This document shows positions 35,420 to 44,663 of a stretch of 64,000 nt of DNA, in pieces. The position numbers and the translations under genes are program-made. Position 1 is the first letter of the stretch; every line of letters starts with the position of its first letter. A model generated the notes under the pieces. That model had not been told where the DNA came from and ran no database searches. It saw only the letters and a program-made list of their open reading frames with translations. Origin of the DNA: UBA10324 sp038326325 (GTDB lineage Bacteria; Bacteroidota; Bacteroidia; Chitinophagales; UBA10324); contig JBBQJW010000015.1 of the NCBI GenBank assembly GCA_038326325.1, forward strand, positions 1 to 64,000, read 5' to 3'.

Positions 35420-35449
35420 CCCCTATTTATTGAATACAATAAATAGGGG
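35420..35449. repeat. Perfect 13-bp inverted repeat in the pruA-ftsK spacer
   Basis: CCCCTATTTATTG at 35420-35432 pairs with CAATAAATAGGGG at 35437-35449, loop AATA. Its function is unknown. It is the first of several hairpins in the roughly 0.95-kb spacer between pruA and ftsK, a region with no credible gene. Confidence 0.8.
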
Positions 35450-35490
35450 CGGGCTTTCTGCTGCAATATTTTTTATTGAGCGTAGCGGTG

Positions 35491-35514
35491 TCATTCTGAG
35501 TTTATCGAAGAAAC
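35491..35514. repeat. Fragment of a GTCATTCTGAG...CGAAGAA dispersed repeat
   Basis: GTCATTCTGAG is followed by TTTATCGAAGAA. This resembles a dispersed intergenic repeat I know from Bacteroidota and other phyla. Copy number in this genome cannot be judged from the window. Confidence 0.5.
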
Positions 35515-35629
35515 AATAAAAAATGATTTCCGCGTCAATCCCTAACCCAAGCAACACTAACCCGAAAGCGAAATCCGTTACACTGTAACACTTACAAAAC
35601 CCTACGGCGCTGTCATTACGAAAAAAGTC

Positions 35630-35671
35630 TGTCATTGCGAGAAAGTTGTAACCAACTTTCGAAGCAATCTG
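35630..35671. repeat. GTCATTGCGAG...CGAAGCAATCTG repeat with an internal palindrome
   Basis: GTCATTGCGA leads into a stem GAAAGTTG (35641-35648) / CAACTTTC (35653-35660), loop TAAC, and then GAAGCAATCTG. The flanks resemble a widespread dispersed bacterial repeat; the internal stem replaces the usual short centre. A second, partial GTCATTACGA stands just upstream. Confidence 0.6.
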
Positions 35672-35734
35672 TAAACCCATTCGCTAACAATTGGCAATCT
35701 GTAACGGTCACACGCAAATGCAACTAATCACTTG

Positions 35735-35781
35735 CCGTTGCCTTTAGGCAACGGATAAAAAAAAGGTTGCTGGCTTTAGCC
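35735..35781. repeat. REP-like double hairpin
   Basis: CCGTTGCC-TTTA-GGCAACGG (35735-35754) is followed closely by TGGC-TTTA-GCCA (35770-35781). Both have the same TTTA loop. The wording resembles REP elements mobilised by REP-associated tyrosine (Y1) transposases in Bacteroidota. No transposase gene lies nearby. Confidence 0.6.
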
Positions 35782-35978
35782 ACATTTTTATTAACAAAAA
35801 AACAGTCCCAAAAGTCCCACCTGTCCCACTGTATTTAATGCTTGCAGCTAAAAACACCTCGCATGGTCGGAGTCGAGTTATATTTGTTTTGAAATGAAAA
35901 AGTGAAACACTAACAAGAGCGGAAATCATCTGTTGTCGGTTATTGCTTTTCGGTCGGAGACCGGACAACGGGTGAGGG

Positions 35979-36074
35979 TTACCGGCAAGGGAGCAGTTTT
36001 TCGGGCGACCCCGCTGCATAGTTTAATACCGGTTCGTTTACGGCTACAGGAACTTTAAAGAAAGCATTACTCAT
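35979..36074 (-). pseudogene. Truncated duplicate of the pruA 5' end
   Basis: On the minus strand an ATG at 36074 opens a 31-codon frame reading MSNAFFKVPVAVNEPVLNYA and then AGSPEKLLPCR before a TAA at 35979. The first 27 residues match PruA almost exactly (one Val-to-Ala difference). Similarity at DNA level runs from about 36004 to 36105, including the upstream -7 box, and stops abruptly inside the PEKL codons. It is a remnant of a duplicated pruA start left beside repeat elements, about 730 bp from the intact gene. Some third-position changes show the copy is not brand new. Confidence 0.85.
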
Positions 36075-36298
36075 CGACTGTAAAATTTTTGAGTCGCAAA
36101 TGTAATGGTGGATTTATGATTTCAGATTGAAGATAAATACGAGAAATATTCAACTTCAATTTATGCTTGAAGGTTTCATTTTTTAGTTACCCATTCCCTC
36201 AATAGACACTCACAATATTTTGTGTTGAAACCAGGTAAGAATCCGCCTCTTTTGTCGTTATACATTTCACCTTGAATAAATTAACGGAAACTACATCC

Positions 36299-38923
36299 AT
36301 GGCAGAAAGATCAAACCGCTTAAAACAAAAGCAGGACGAAATAGAACTTGACTTAGACGATCAGGTGATAGAACTGGCTGAGCCGGAAGAAGAAATATTT
36401 GCCGAAGAAGAAGCCGAAGCACCTAAAGCCGAGAAGAAAAAAACTGTCCGCGAAAAAAAACCGAAAGACGAAAAAGAGAAGAAGCCCCGGGAGAAAAAAG
36501 AAAAAGCGCCATCGCTGTTTTCTCAGGCAATAACCTTTGTTCGCAGCGAGCGTTTCATAAAAATATCCGGATTATTTTTTCTGCTGTTCACAGTTTTCCT
36601 TGGTGTATCATTTGTTTCATACCTCATCACAGGTGCCGGCGACCGCTCAAGCATTTATCCTTTCAGTTGGAAAATATTTTTCGATGCAACCATCAAAGCA
36701 GAAAATCACATGGGGAAACTCGGTGCTTATGCGTCACACCTTTTCATCTGGAATGGTTACGGGCTGGCTGCATTTTTAACACTACCTGTTATTTTTTCTT
36801 TCGGATTAAATCTGTTGGTGCAAAAAAAATTGCTTCCAACTTTTCGAATATTCCGTCACTGCTTTGTGCTTACAGCGATTCTTGCTCCATCACTCGCTTT
36901 TATTTTTCAGAATAAAATATTCCCCTTCGGTGGTGCATTCGGAAATTACATCACCGATATTTTACTCGGCTACCTCGGACAGATTGGAACCGGAACATTA
37001 TTATCATTCAGTATTCTCGGATACTTAGTTGCTGTTTTCAATTTCAGTTTCAAACGCGTTGAAAAAGAAAACACGGTTACAGACGATGAGTTTGCTTCAC
37101 AACATTCAATTGTAACAGTTGATAAATCAAATGCATTTACAATTGTTCCCACAATGGAAACTCCGGCTTTCAGCGAAACAGTGAACAAGAAAAAAGAAGG
37201 AAACGAAAATGAGATTTCACTTTCAAACACAAATACACTTGCTCCTGTTGTTTCTTCACAGGAATTAGAATTAAATCACGAAGCGGAAGAAGAGACTGAA
37301 GAAATTTCAGAACCGGAAGATTATGATGAAGATTTAGAACTCGATATAGTTGAAACACCCGAAGAAGAAATAGTTGAAACTACAGATGCAAACCCGACAG
37401 AGATGGGATTGTATGACCCAACTCTTGATCTTAGTAATTACAAATACCCTGAATTGGATTTACTTGAAGTGTATGGTAGCGAGAAGATAAAAATTGATAC
37501 AGAAGAATTAGAACGGAATAAAAATCAAATCATTGGCACTTTACAGAATTATGGAATTGAAATTCAAAAGATAAAAGCAACAGTTGGTCCTACTGTTACA
37601 CTTTACGAAATCATTCCCGCACCCGGTGTTCGTATTTCAAAAATCAAAAACCTTGAAGATGATATTGCATTGAGTTTAGCTGCATTGGGTATTCGTATTA
37701 TTGCACCTATCCCAGGCAAAGGAACAATTGGTATTGAGGTTCCGAACATCAACAAAGAAGTAGTGAGCATGCGCACATTGCTTGCGTCAGAAAAATTCCA
37801 GAACACGAATTTCGATTTACCAATTGCTTTAGGAAAAACTATCAGCAACGAAATTTTCATTGCTGACTTATCGAAGATGCCTCACTTATTAATGGCGGGT
37901 GCAACAGGTCAGGGAAAATCAGTTGGTATTAATGCATTGTTGGTTTCTCTTCTTTATAAAAAACACCCTTCACAATTAAAATTTGTTTTGGTTGATCCGA
38001 AAAAAGTTGAGTTGAGTCTATACAGCATAATTGAAAAACATTTCCTCGCAAAACTTCCGGGTGAAGAAGAACCGATAATTGTTGACACTAAAAAAGTGAT
38101 CAATACTTTAAAAGCGCTCTGCATTGAAATGGATATGCGCTACAATCTTTTGAAAGAAGCAGGTTGCAGAAATTTAAAAGAGTACAACGAAAAATTTATT
38201 TCGCGCCGATTGAATCCGAATAAAGGCCATCGCTTCCTCCCTTACATCGTATTGGTGATTGATGAGTTTGCTGATTTAATCATGACTGCCGGAAAAGAAA
38301 TTGAAACTCCGATTGCTCGATTAGCACAATTAGCGCGCGCAATTGGTATTCACTTAATCATAGCAACACAACGACCTTCTGTAAATATTATCACAGGAAC
38401 TATTAAAGCAAATTTCCCTGCGCGTATTGCATTTAAAGTTTCATCAAAAATCGATTCACGAACTATTCTCGATACTGGTGGAGCAGAACAATTGATTGGT
38501 CGCGGTGATATGTTGATTTCAATCAACGGTGAAGTTATTCGTTTGCAATGCGCATTCGTTGATACACCTGAAGTTGAAAAAGTTACTGAGTTTATTGGTC
38601 AGCAACACGGTTATCCTGATGCACATTTATTACCTGAAGTTCTTGATGAAGAAGGAGAAGGTGGCGATGATGCATTTAATCCTGATGAGAAAGATGAAAT
38701 GTTTGAAGAGGCAGCTCGATTAATAGTTCAGCATCAGCAAGGTTCAACATCATTGATTCAGCGCCGAATGAAATTAGGTTACAATCGTGCCGGCAGATTA
38801 ATGGATCAATTAGAGCAGGCTGGAGTTGTGGGGCCGAATCAGGGAAGCAAGGCGCGCGAGGTATTAATTAAAGATCCTTACGCATTGGAACAGTTCTTGA
38901 ATAACCTTGGCGAGAAAGTATAA
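36299..38923 (+). CDS. ftsK: DNA translocase FtsK
   Basis: 874 residues from ATG 36299 (a TTG at 36272 is in frame). After a charged Lys/Glu-rich head come about four membrane segments (residues 95-250), an acidic low-complexity linker (about 255-380), then the motor. Walker A is GATGQGKSVGINALL near residue 532 and Walker B is YIVLVIDEFADLIM near 650, with ATQRPSVNIITGTIKANFPA downstream. The C-terminal gamma winged helix (STSLIQRRMKLGYNRAGRLM) is present; in other bacteria it reads KOPS sequences to orient chromosome translocation toward dif during division. It is followed by lolA after 13 nt. Confidence 0.97.
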   Translation: MAERSNRLKQKQDEIELDLDDQVIELAEPEEEIFAEEEAEAPKAEKKKTVREKKPKDEKEKKPREKKEKAPSLFSQAITFVRSERFIKISGLFFLLFTVFLGVSFVSYLITGAGDRSSIYPFSWKIFFDATIKAENHMGKLGAYASHLFIWNGYGLAAFLTLPVIFSFGLNLLVQKKLLPTFRIFRHCFVLTAILAPSLAFIFQNKIFPFGGAFGNYITDILLGYLGQIGTGTLLSFSILGYLVAVFNFSFKRVEKENTVTDDEFASQHSIVTVDKSNAFTIVPTMETPAFSETVNKKKEGNENEISLSNTNTLAPVVSSQELELNHEAEEETEEISEPEDYDEDLELDIVETPEEEIVETTDANPTEMGLYDPTLDLSNYKYPELDLLEVYGSEKIKIDTEELERNKNQIIGTLQNYGIEIQKIKATVGPTVTLYEIIPAPGVRISKIKNLEDDIALSLAALGIRIIAPIPGKGTIGIEVPNINKEVVSMRTLLASEKFQNTNFDLPIALGKTISNEIFIADLSKMPHLLMAGATGQGKSVGINALLVSLLYKKHPSQLKFVLVDPKKVELSLYSIIEKHFLAKLPGEEEPIIVDTKKVINTLKALCIEMDMRYNLLKEAGCRNLKEYNEKFISRRLNPNKGHRFLPYIVLVIDEFADLIMTAGKEIETPIARLAQLARAIGIHLIIATQRPSVNIITGTIKANFPARIAFKVSSKIDSRTILDTGGAEQLIGRGDMLISINGEVIRLQCAFVDTPEVEKVTEFIGQQHGYPDAHLLPEVLDEEGEGGDDAFNPDEKDEMFEEAARLIVQHQQGSTSLIQRRMKLGYNRAGRLMDQLEQAGVVGPNQGSKAREVLIKDPYALEQFLNNLGEKV

Positions 38924-38936
38924 ATTCGCCATCGAA

Positions 38937-39593
38937 ATGAAAAAACTAACTACGCTCCTACTCATTGCAACCGTTACACTTTTAAGTGTAAATACATTTG
39001 CTCAGGCTCCCGATACAAAAACTGCTACAACAATTTTATCTGGTGTAAGCACAAAGTACAAAGGCTTTACCGCAGTGAAAGCAACCTTCACAATGAAAAC
39101 CGAAGGAAGCACAAACAAAGTAACCGATACACAGATCGGAACTGTTTATGTAAAAGGAAATAAATACAAACTCGAATTAGCAAATCAGGAAATTACCTGC
39201 GACAATGTTAAAATCTGGACTTTCCTGAAAGATGCAAACGAAGTGCAGGTAAACAATTACGAGCCCGATCCTGACGCAATTACTCCGACACAAATATTTA
39301 CAATTTATGAAAAGAATTTTCTGTGTGGTTATGTTGAAGAGCAAACCCTCAACGGAAAAATTTATCAGATAATTGAAATGACACCAAACGATAAAACGAA
39401 ACCGTATTTCAAGGTTCGTCTAATGATTGATAAAGTTGATAAAACAATTTATTCGGCAAAAGTATTTGATAAAAACGGAAGCCGTTACACTTACGAAATC
39501 ACCAAGTTCACTCCTAATCCTGTTTTGGTTGATACTTATTTTTCGTTCAACGCAAAAGATCATCCGGGAGTTGAAGTGGTTGACTTAAGATGA
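38937..39593 (+). CDS. lolA: Outer-membrane lipoprotein carrier protein LolA
   Basis: 218 residues from ATG 38937, giving a signal peptide MKKLTTLLLIATVTLLSVNT ending FAQ; an in-frame start inside ftsK is unlikely. The mature part is the LolA half-barrel (GVSTKYKGFTAVKATFTMKT, GTVYVKGNKYKLELANQEIT, DNVKIWTFLKDANEVQVNNY). It shuttles lipoproteins across the periplasm from LolCDE. No lolB is expected in Bacteroidota. It is 13 nt downstream of ftsK, an order often seen in this phylum, and ends at a strong terminator. Confidence 0.92.
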   Translation: MKKLTTLLLIATVTLLSVNTFAQAPDTKTATTILSGVSTKYKGFTAVKATFTMKTEGSTNKVTDTQIGTVYVKGNKYKLELANQEITCDNVKIWTFLKDANEVQVNNYEPDPDAITPTQIFTIYEKNFLCGYVEEQTLNGKIYQIIEMTPNDKTKPYFKVRLMIDKVDKTIYSAKVFDKNGSRYTYEITKFTPNPVLVDTYFSFNAKDHPGVEVVDLR

Positions 39594-39612
39594 GAATTAA
39601 AATAGACATTTT

Positions 39613-39642
39613 AAAAAGGCCTGCTCATCGTAGGCCTTTTTT
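39613..39642 (+). terminator. Terminator of the ftsK-lolA transcript
   Basis: AAAAAGGCCT (39613-39622) pairs with AGGCCTTTTT (39632-39641), 9-nt loop, T run included, 20 nt after the lolA stop. Confidence 0.9.
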
Positions 39643-39701
39643 GTTATGAATGAAAAAGTTTTTTCTGTTTAAATTGCACCCGACAAAAATCCATAGAACT
39701 G

Positions 39702-41090
39702 ATGAACTTTGATTTGATAATAATTGGAAGCGGACCTGGCGGTTATGTAGCTGCTATTCGCGCTTCGCAACTCGGATTAAAAACAGCCATTGTAGAAAAA
39801 GAATCTCTCGGAGGAATTTGCTTAAACTGGGGATGTATTCCAACTAAAGCATTATTAAAAAGCGCTCAGGTTTTCGAATATCTTAATCATGCTTCTGATT
39901 ATGGAATAACTGTTACAGGTGGTAAAGCAGATTTCAATGCAATTGTAAAGCGCAGCCGTGATGTAGCAACTGGAATGAGTCGTGGAGTTCAGTTTCTGAT
40001 GAAGAAAAATAAAATTGAAGTGCTAACCGGAAATGGAAAAGTGAAACCCGGAAGTAAAGTTGAAGTAACTGATGCAGCCGGAAAGAAAACAGAATACACA
40101 GCGAAAAGTATAATTCTCGCAACAGGTAGTCGCTCAAAAGAATTACCGAATCTGAAACAGGATGGCAAAAAAATTATCGGCTATCGAGAAGCAATGAATC
40201 TATCGACTCAACCAAAATCAATGATTGTAGTTGGAGCGGGTGCTATAGGAATTGAGTTTGCCTACTTTTATAATTCAATCGGAACAAGTGTAACAGTGGC
40301 GGAATTTCTTCCAAACATTGTTCCTGTTGAAGATGAAGATGTATCGAAAGAATTAGAAAAAATTTATAAGAAGAAAGGCATCAATATCATGACAGGTGCT
40401 TCAGTTGAAAAAGTTGATACATCGGGTAACAGTTGTAAAGTCACAGTAAAGTCAGCGAAAGGAACTGAAGTTTTAGAATGTGATATTGTTCTTTCTGCTG
40501 TTGGAATTTCAACTAACATTGAAAACATTGGTTTGGAAGAATGTGGAATCAAAACAGAAAAAGGGAAAATTCTAATTGATGATTTTTATCAAACAAATGT
40601 GAAAGGAGTTTTTGCTATTGGTGATATTGTAAAAGGTCCTGCCCTTGCGCATGTTGCATCGGCAGAAGGAATTATTTGTGTGGAGAATATTGCTGGTAAA
40701 AAACCTCAACCTCTTGATTACAATAATATTCCCGGATGCACTTATTGTCAACCTGAAATTGCGTCAGTTGGTATGACTGAGAAAGCCGCGAAGGATGCAG
40801 GCCTTCAAATCAAAGTTGGAAAATTCCCTTTCAGTGCTTCAGGTAAAGCAAGCGCCGCCGGAGCAAAAGAAGGATTTGTGAAAGTGATTTTCGATGCAAA
40901 GTATGGTGAGTGGTTAGGTGCACACATGATAGGTGCAAGTGTAACAGAAATGATTGCAGAAGTAGTTGTTGCCCGCAAACTTGAAACCACAGGACACGAA
41001 ATAATTAAATCAGTTCATCCACACCCGACCATGAGCGAGGCTATCATGGAAGCAGCTGCGGCTGCCTACGGAGAAGTCATTCATTTATAA
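39702..41090 (+). CDS. lpdA: Dihydrolipoyl dehydrogenase
   Basis: 462 residues. This FAD enzyme reoxidises the lipoyl groups of 2-oxoacid dehydrogenase and glycine cleavage complexes with NAD. Visible are the N-terminal FAD fold LIIIGSGPGGYVAAIRASQL, the redox pair Cys40 and Cys45 in GGICLNWGCIPTKALL, the NAD-binding VVGAGAIGIEFAYFYNSIG near residue 178, the FAIGDIVKGPALAHVASAEG motif, and the catalytic His-Glu region VHPHPTMSEAIMEAAAAAYG. No partner E1 or E2 genes are adjacent. An Rrf2 regulator follows after 12 nt, so the two may be co-transcribed. Confidence 0.96.
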   Translation: MNFDLIIIGSGPGGYVAAIRASQLGLKTAIVEKESLGGICLNWGCIPTKALLKSAQVFEYLNHASDYGITVTGGKADFNAIVKRSRDVATGMSRGVQFLMKKNKIEVLTGNGKVKPGSKVEVTDAAGKKTEYTAKSIILATGSRSKELPNLKQDGKKIIGYREAMNLSTQPKSMIVVGAGAIGIEFAYFYNSIGTSVTVAEFLPNIVPVEDEDVSKELEKIYKKKGINIMTGASVEKVDTSGNSCKVTVKSAKGTEVLECDIVLSAVGISTNIENIGLEECGIKTEKGKILIDDFYQTNVKGVFAIGDIVKGPALAHVASAEGIICVENIAGKKPQPLDYNNIPGCTYCQPEIASVGMTEKAAKDAGLQIKVGKFPFSASGKASAAGAKEGFVKVIFDAKYGEWLGAHMIGASVTEMIAEVVVARKLETTGHEIIKSVHPHPTMSEAIMEAAAAAYGEVIHL

Positions 41091-41102
41091 AATCAAAATT
41101 CC

Positions 41103-41534
41103 ATGCTCTCAAAAAAAGCAAAGTACGGTTTACAGGCAATCATTTTTCTCGCTAAAGAAACGCGCAAGAAAAAAGAACCGATGCAGATATCTGAATTAGC
41201 TGCGCATGAAAATCTTCCAAAGAAATTCCTCGAAATCATTCTGCTTGATATGCGGAAACAAGGAATCCTGCATAGCCAGATGGGAAGAGGAGGTGGTTAC
41301 AGTTTAGCTAGGGAAGCAAATAAAATTACAGTCGGACAAATTGTAAGAGCATTGGACGGAACAATTGCTCCAATAAGTTGTGTTAGCAAATCTGCATATC
41401 GCAAATGCAATGATTGCAAAGATGAAAAGACCTGTGAAATCAGAAAGGTGATGCAGAAAGTACGGGATGCAACAGCAAAAATATTAGATGGCACTTCGCT
41501 CGAAGATGCAGTGAAAGGAAAGGTTAAATTTTAA
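41103..41534 (+). CDS. Rrf2-family transcriptional regulator
   Basis: 143 residues. The winged helix at the N-terminus has the Rrf2 signature: MLSKKAKYGLQAIIFLAKET, then MQISELAAHENLPKKFLEII and GRGGGYSLAREANKITVGQI. The C-terminal loop carries four cysteines, in SCVSKSAYRKCNDCKDEKTC, a spacing compatible with an Fe-S cluster ligand set as in IscR or NsrR, though not identical. It could sense Fe-S, sulfur or redox state; in other Bacteroidota similar genes lie near sulfate assimilation genes. The target genes are not evident here. It lies between lpdA and a DUF2061 gene. Confidence 0.88.
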   Translation: MLSKKAKYGLQAIIFLAKETRKKKEPMQISELAAHENLPKKFLEIILLDMRKQGILHSQMGRGGGYSLAREANKITVGQIVRALDGTIAPISCVSKSAYRKCNDCKDEKTCEIRKVMQKVRDATAKILDGTSLEDAVKGKVKF

Positions 41535-41625
41535 TTTTAATAATTTATTAATTTAATCGTCCATTCGTAAATAATGTTATATTCTACTTTATAAATAGAC
41601 CTAATCGTTTTACTTTTATCCCTTG

Positions 41626-42096
41626 ATGAAAGAATCGCATTTAAGAAGTATTATCAAAGGAATAACCTGGCGCATTATCGGAACAGCCGATACAATTTTT
41701 CTGTCGTATTTATTTACAGGAAGTATTGATACTGCTCTTAAAATCGGGTTTATTGAATTGTTTACTAAAATATTGCTCTTCTATATTCACGAAAGAATCT
41801 GGATGAATTATCACATCGGACAAACTGTTATTGGCGAAACAGAAACAACTAATATCATTCATTATAAAGACAAACACTGGAGAAGTCTTGTAAAAGGAAT
41901 CAGTTGGCGCTTCTTTGGAACTTTAGATACAATTATAATTGCATCATTTGTTACACATCAATTCTCGAAAGCTTTTGCAATTGGTTTTACAGAAGTATTT
42001 ACAAAAGTCGGATTATATTATTTGCACGAAAGAGTCTGGATGAAAATTAAATGGGGTAATAAGAAATTAACCCAACAGGAAAACACTACAGTTTAA
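41626..42096 (+). CDS. Membrane protein with two DUF2061 units
   Basis: 156 residues from ATG 41626 (the TTG just before it is unlikely). Two tandem DUF2061 units are plain: RSIIKGITWRIIGTADTIFL, then FTKILLFYIHERIWMNY in the first, and RSLVKGISWRFFGTLDTIII, then FTKVGLYYLHERVWMKIKWG in the second, separated by a short polar linker. Each unit contributes about two membrane helices. The function of DUF2061 is unknown; it often occurs with cysteine/sulfate assimilation genes. The neighbouring Rrf2 regulator with a Cys cluster fits a sulfur or redox connection, but that is inference. Confidence 0.85.
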   Translation: MKESHLRSIIKGITWRIIGTADTIFLSYLFTGSIDTALKIGFIELFTKILLFYIHERIWMNYHIGQTVIGETETTNIIHYKDKHWRSLVKGISWRFFGTLDTIIIASFVTHQFSKAFAIGFTEVFTKVGLYYLHERVWMKIKWGNKKLTQQENTTV

Positions 42097-42098
42097 AT

Positions 42099-44372
42099 TC
42101 ATTTTACAAGTGTAACATTTCCTACTCTCCTATAAGTTGTAGGATCTCCCTGAATTGTATAAGTGATATAGTACGCATAAGCCCCAATACTACAGGGTTT
42201 ATCATCGCGATTATTTCCATTCCAACTCAATTCAGGCTGACGATATACAAGTTGCCCCCATCGATTGAAAATCTGAACATCGGTAATATTTACAATTTCA
42301 CCTTTTATCAATTCAAACAAATCATTAAAACCATCATTGTTCGGAGTGAAAGCATTTGGAATAAAAATGTATGTAGTTGGTAATACAATTACAACAACAC
42401 TATCAGAATTTAAACATCCAGATCCTGATTCAACAACTGTAACAGTATAGGTTGTTGTTGTTGCCGGAGTCACCATAGTTGAACTTGCAAATGGACTTGA
42501 GGTTGAAAATTCAGGAACCCATGAATAAGAATAACTTCCTGACTGATTAGGGGTAGCTCCGATAAGAGTACTATTTTCATTGACGATAACTGTATCTCCG
42601 TATGCATTGACAATAAACAACGAACCAGCTCCGATAGAACCGCTAATATCTGCAGAACAATTATTTGCATCGGTTACTAGAACCTCATAATCTCCAACTG
42701 GCAAGTTATTTACAACGGGTGTTACATGCCCCGATGGATTAACCCACTCAAACATATACTGCGGTGTTCCTCCTGAAGGAATGACACTGATAATTCCATC
42801 GCTCGAAAATGGACATGAAGTTGGTGTGGATGCAATTGATAGTGCTAAAGGAGATGGCTCAATTACTGTTGCATTGGAATTTCCTGTACAACCATTCACA
42901 TCCGTAAGTGTTACACTGTAATTTCCTGCTACCAGGTTTTTTATTGTATCACTAACCTGACTAACTGAACTCCAAATTACAGAATAAGGGGGAGTCGCAA
43001 ATTGTTGAGTCAAGTAAATCCAACCATCTGACAAATTTGTACATGTCACATCGTGCACATGAGTCGTTACTATAATTGCAGGTGGTTGTCCAATATTTCC
43101 ATTACCCAATAATGTACAACCATTTGCATCTGTAACAGAAACATTATAAATACCAGCACATATTCCTGAAACAGAATTAGTAGTTGTCCCGTTTGGCCAC
43201 ATGTAATAATATGGTGGAGTTCCGAGAGATACTGTTGCTGTTATTGCGCCATTACACATTCCAAAACAAGTGGTATTTGTTGGGGTCATATTAATACTCA
43301 TTCCTGTTGGCTCTGTTACAGTAAATGAATTAGTAGTAGTACAAAAATTAAAATCTGTAACTGTTACATTATAAGTTCCTGCGCAAAGATTATTCGGATT
43401 AGAAATCGGTGGCAATCCTCCACTCCATTGATAAGAATATGGAGTTTGACCACCTCCGGGTGTAACAGCAATTGAACCATTGCAATAACTTAAACAAGTT
43501 GCATTGGTTACTATACCAGATGAAGTAATTGAAGGTGGAAGAACCAAAGTAACCGTATCCATAGCGACACAATTATTTGTATCAACTACAGTTACTATAT
43601 AAGTTCCGGCGCTCAAATTAGAAATAGAAGAAGTTGTTTGAAGTATGTTCCACGAATAAGTATAAGGAAAAGTTCCAGCTGTTAACTGAGTTGTTATACT
43701 TCCATCATTATTTAAACATCCTGGATCAATACCTATTGCATTCACAGCAAACCCTGTACAATATGCAACACAGGTTGCTGTGCTCATTAAATAAGGAATT
43801 CCAGGGCAATCTTGAGATATCCACGAACCAACTGTCCCATCTCCCACCGCAGAAACACTTACTGACAAGTCAGAGCTTGAACAAGTCGGATTTACAGTTA
43901 ATGAAAAACACAAATTCCATTGGCAAGTTCCTGTTACGGTAAAATCGCCAAAATCATTTCCCGGATTCGTGTCAAGAAATCCAAATGCATCATATCTGTC
44001 ATAAAAGAAACCAGGACCATAAGTGCCCCCGTTTCCAGAACTTGTAACGGTTTGATAAAAACCCCAAACTCCCATTCCATCACAAGAACTGGGAGACTGA
44101 ATTGGGGTTAAAGAAGCCTGATCCCATCCATTTCCAAAATTTATAATAAAACCATCTAACCAATTATTTCCAGTCTGAAAAAACCCATTTAAAGAATAGC
44201 AAAAAGTTACCGTCGTACTTGTAGGATACTGTCCATTAATAGGTGCTGGATTAGAAGTATAAGTCTCCTGTGCTGCGCATTGAGCATAAGAGTACTCGCT
44301 TCTGATTATTAAAATCATACTCAAAGCACAAAAGAGAACATTACTAAAAAAACTTCTAGTTTTAAGTTTCAT
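42099..44372 (-). CDS. SprB-repeat T9SS type B cargo protein
   Basis: 757 residues. The signal peptide region ends near YSYAQCAAQ. From about residue 210 to 560 run five or six SprB-type repeats of about 75 residues, recognised by phrases such as NLSAGTYIVTVVDTNNC, NLCAGTYNVTVTDFNFC and NLVAGNYSVTLTDVNGC. The C-terminus is a type B sorting domain (IFIPNAFTPNNDGFNDLFEL, VQIFNRWGQLVYRQPELSWN, RRVGNVTLVK). SprB of Flavobacterium johnsoniae is the mobile gliding adhesin; this is a much smaller relative, likely a surface adhesin. It is followed upstream on the same strand by a PorP/SprF protein, the partner family that helps secrete SprB. Confidence 0.92.
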   Translation of the reverse strand: MKLKTRSFFSNVLFCALSMILIIRSEYSYAQCAAQETYTSNPAPINGQYPTSTTVTFCYSLNGFFQTGNNWLDGFIINFGNGWDQASLTPIQSPSSCDGMGVWGFYQTVTSSGNGGTYGPGFFYDRYDAFGFLDTNPGNDFGDFTVTGTCQWNLCFSLTVNPTCSSSDLSVSVSAVGDGTVGSWISQDCPGIPYLMSTATCVAYCTGFAVNAIGIDPGCLNNDGSITTQLTAGTFPYTYSWNILQTTSSISNLSAGTYIVTVVDTNNCVAMDTVTLVLPPSITSSGIVTNATCLSYCNGSIAVTPGGGQTPYSYQWSGGLPPISNPNNLCAGTYNVTVTDFNFCTTTNSFTVTEPTGMSINMTPTNTTCFGMCNGAITATVSLGTPPYYYMWPNGTTTNSVSGICAGIYNVSVTDANGCTLLGNGNIGQPPAIIVTTHVHDVTCTNLSDGWIYLTQQFATPPYSVIWSSVSQVSDTIKNLVAGNYSVTLTDVNGCTGNSNATVIEPSPLALSIASTPTSCPFSSDGIISVIPSGGTPQYMFEWVNPSGHVTPVVNNLPVGDYEVLVTDANNCSADISGSIGAGSLFIVNAYGDTVIVNENSTLIGATPNQSGSYSYSWVPEFSTSSPFASSTMVTPATTTTYTVTVVESGSGCLNSDSVVVIVLPTTYIFIPNAFTPNNDGFNDLFELIKGEIVNITDVQIFNRWGQLVYRQPELSWNGNNRDDKPCSIGAYAYYITYTIQGDPTTYRRVGNVTLVK

Positions 44373-44663
44373 TATTGATGGAATAAAGATAAACTACATT
44401 ATTGCTTTCTATCAAACTATTATAATCAGTTATTACTCCTTCTTTTCAACATTGTTTTAAAAAAATCACTCCATTCCAAGTGATAAAGAGAATTTCTAAA
44501 CTATATTTTGTTTCACCTAATACTAAATTAACGAAAAGAATTAGTAATAGATTTTAAGTGAAGCAGAAAAAAAATTCTTGAATAGTGGCACTTCACATTT
44601 TATCACATTTTTTTTAGAGATATAATTTAAAAAGGAAATAATTATTTCCGAATAAAACTCACT

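Noticed and set aside
35423..36019. Two minus-strand open frames of 85 and 91 codons in the pruA-ftsK spacer
   Set aside because: They run across hairpins and dispersed repeats, have no recognisable motifs, and the second one overlaps the truncated pruA copy in another frame.
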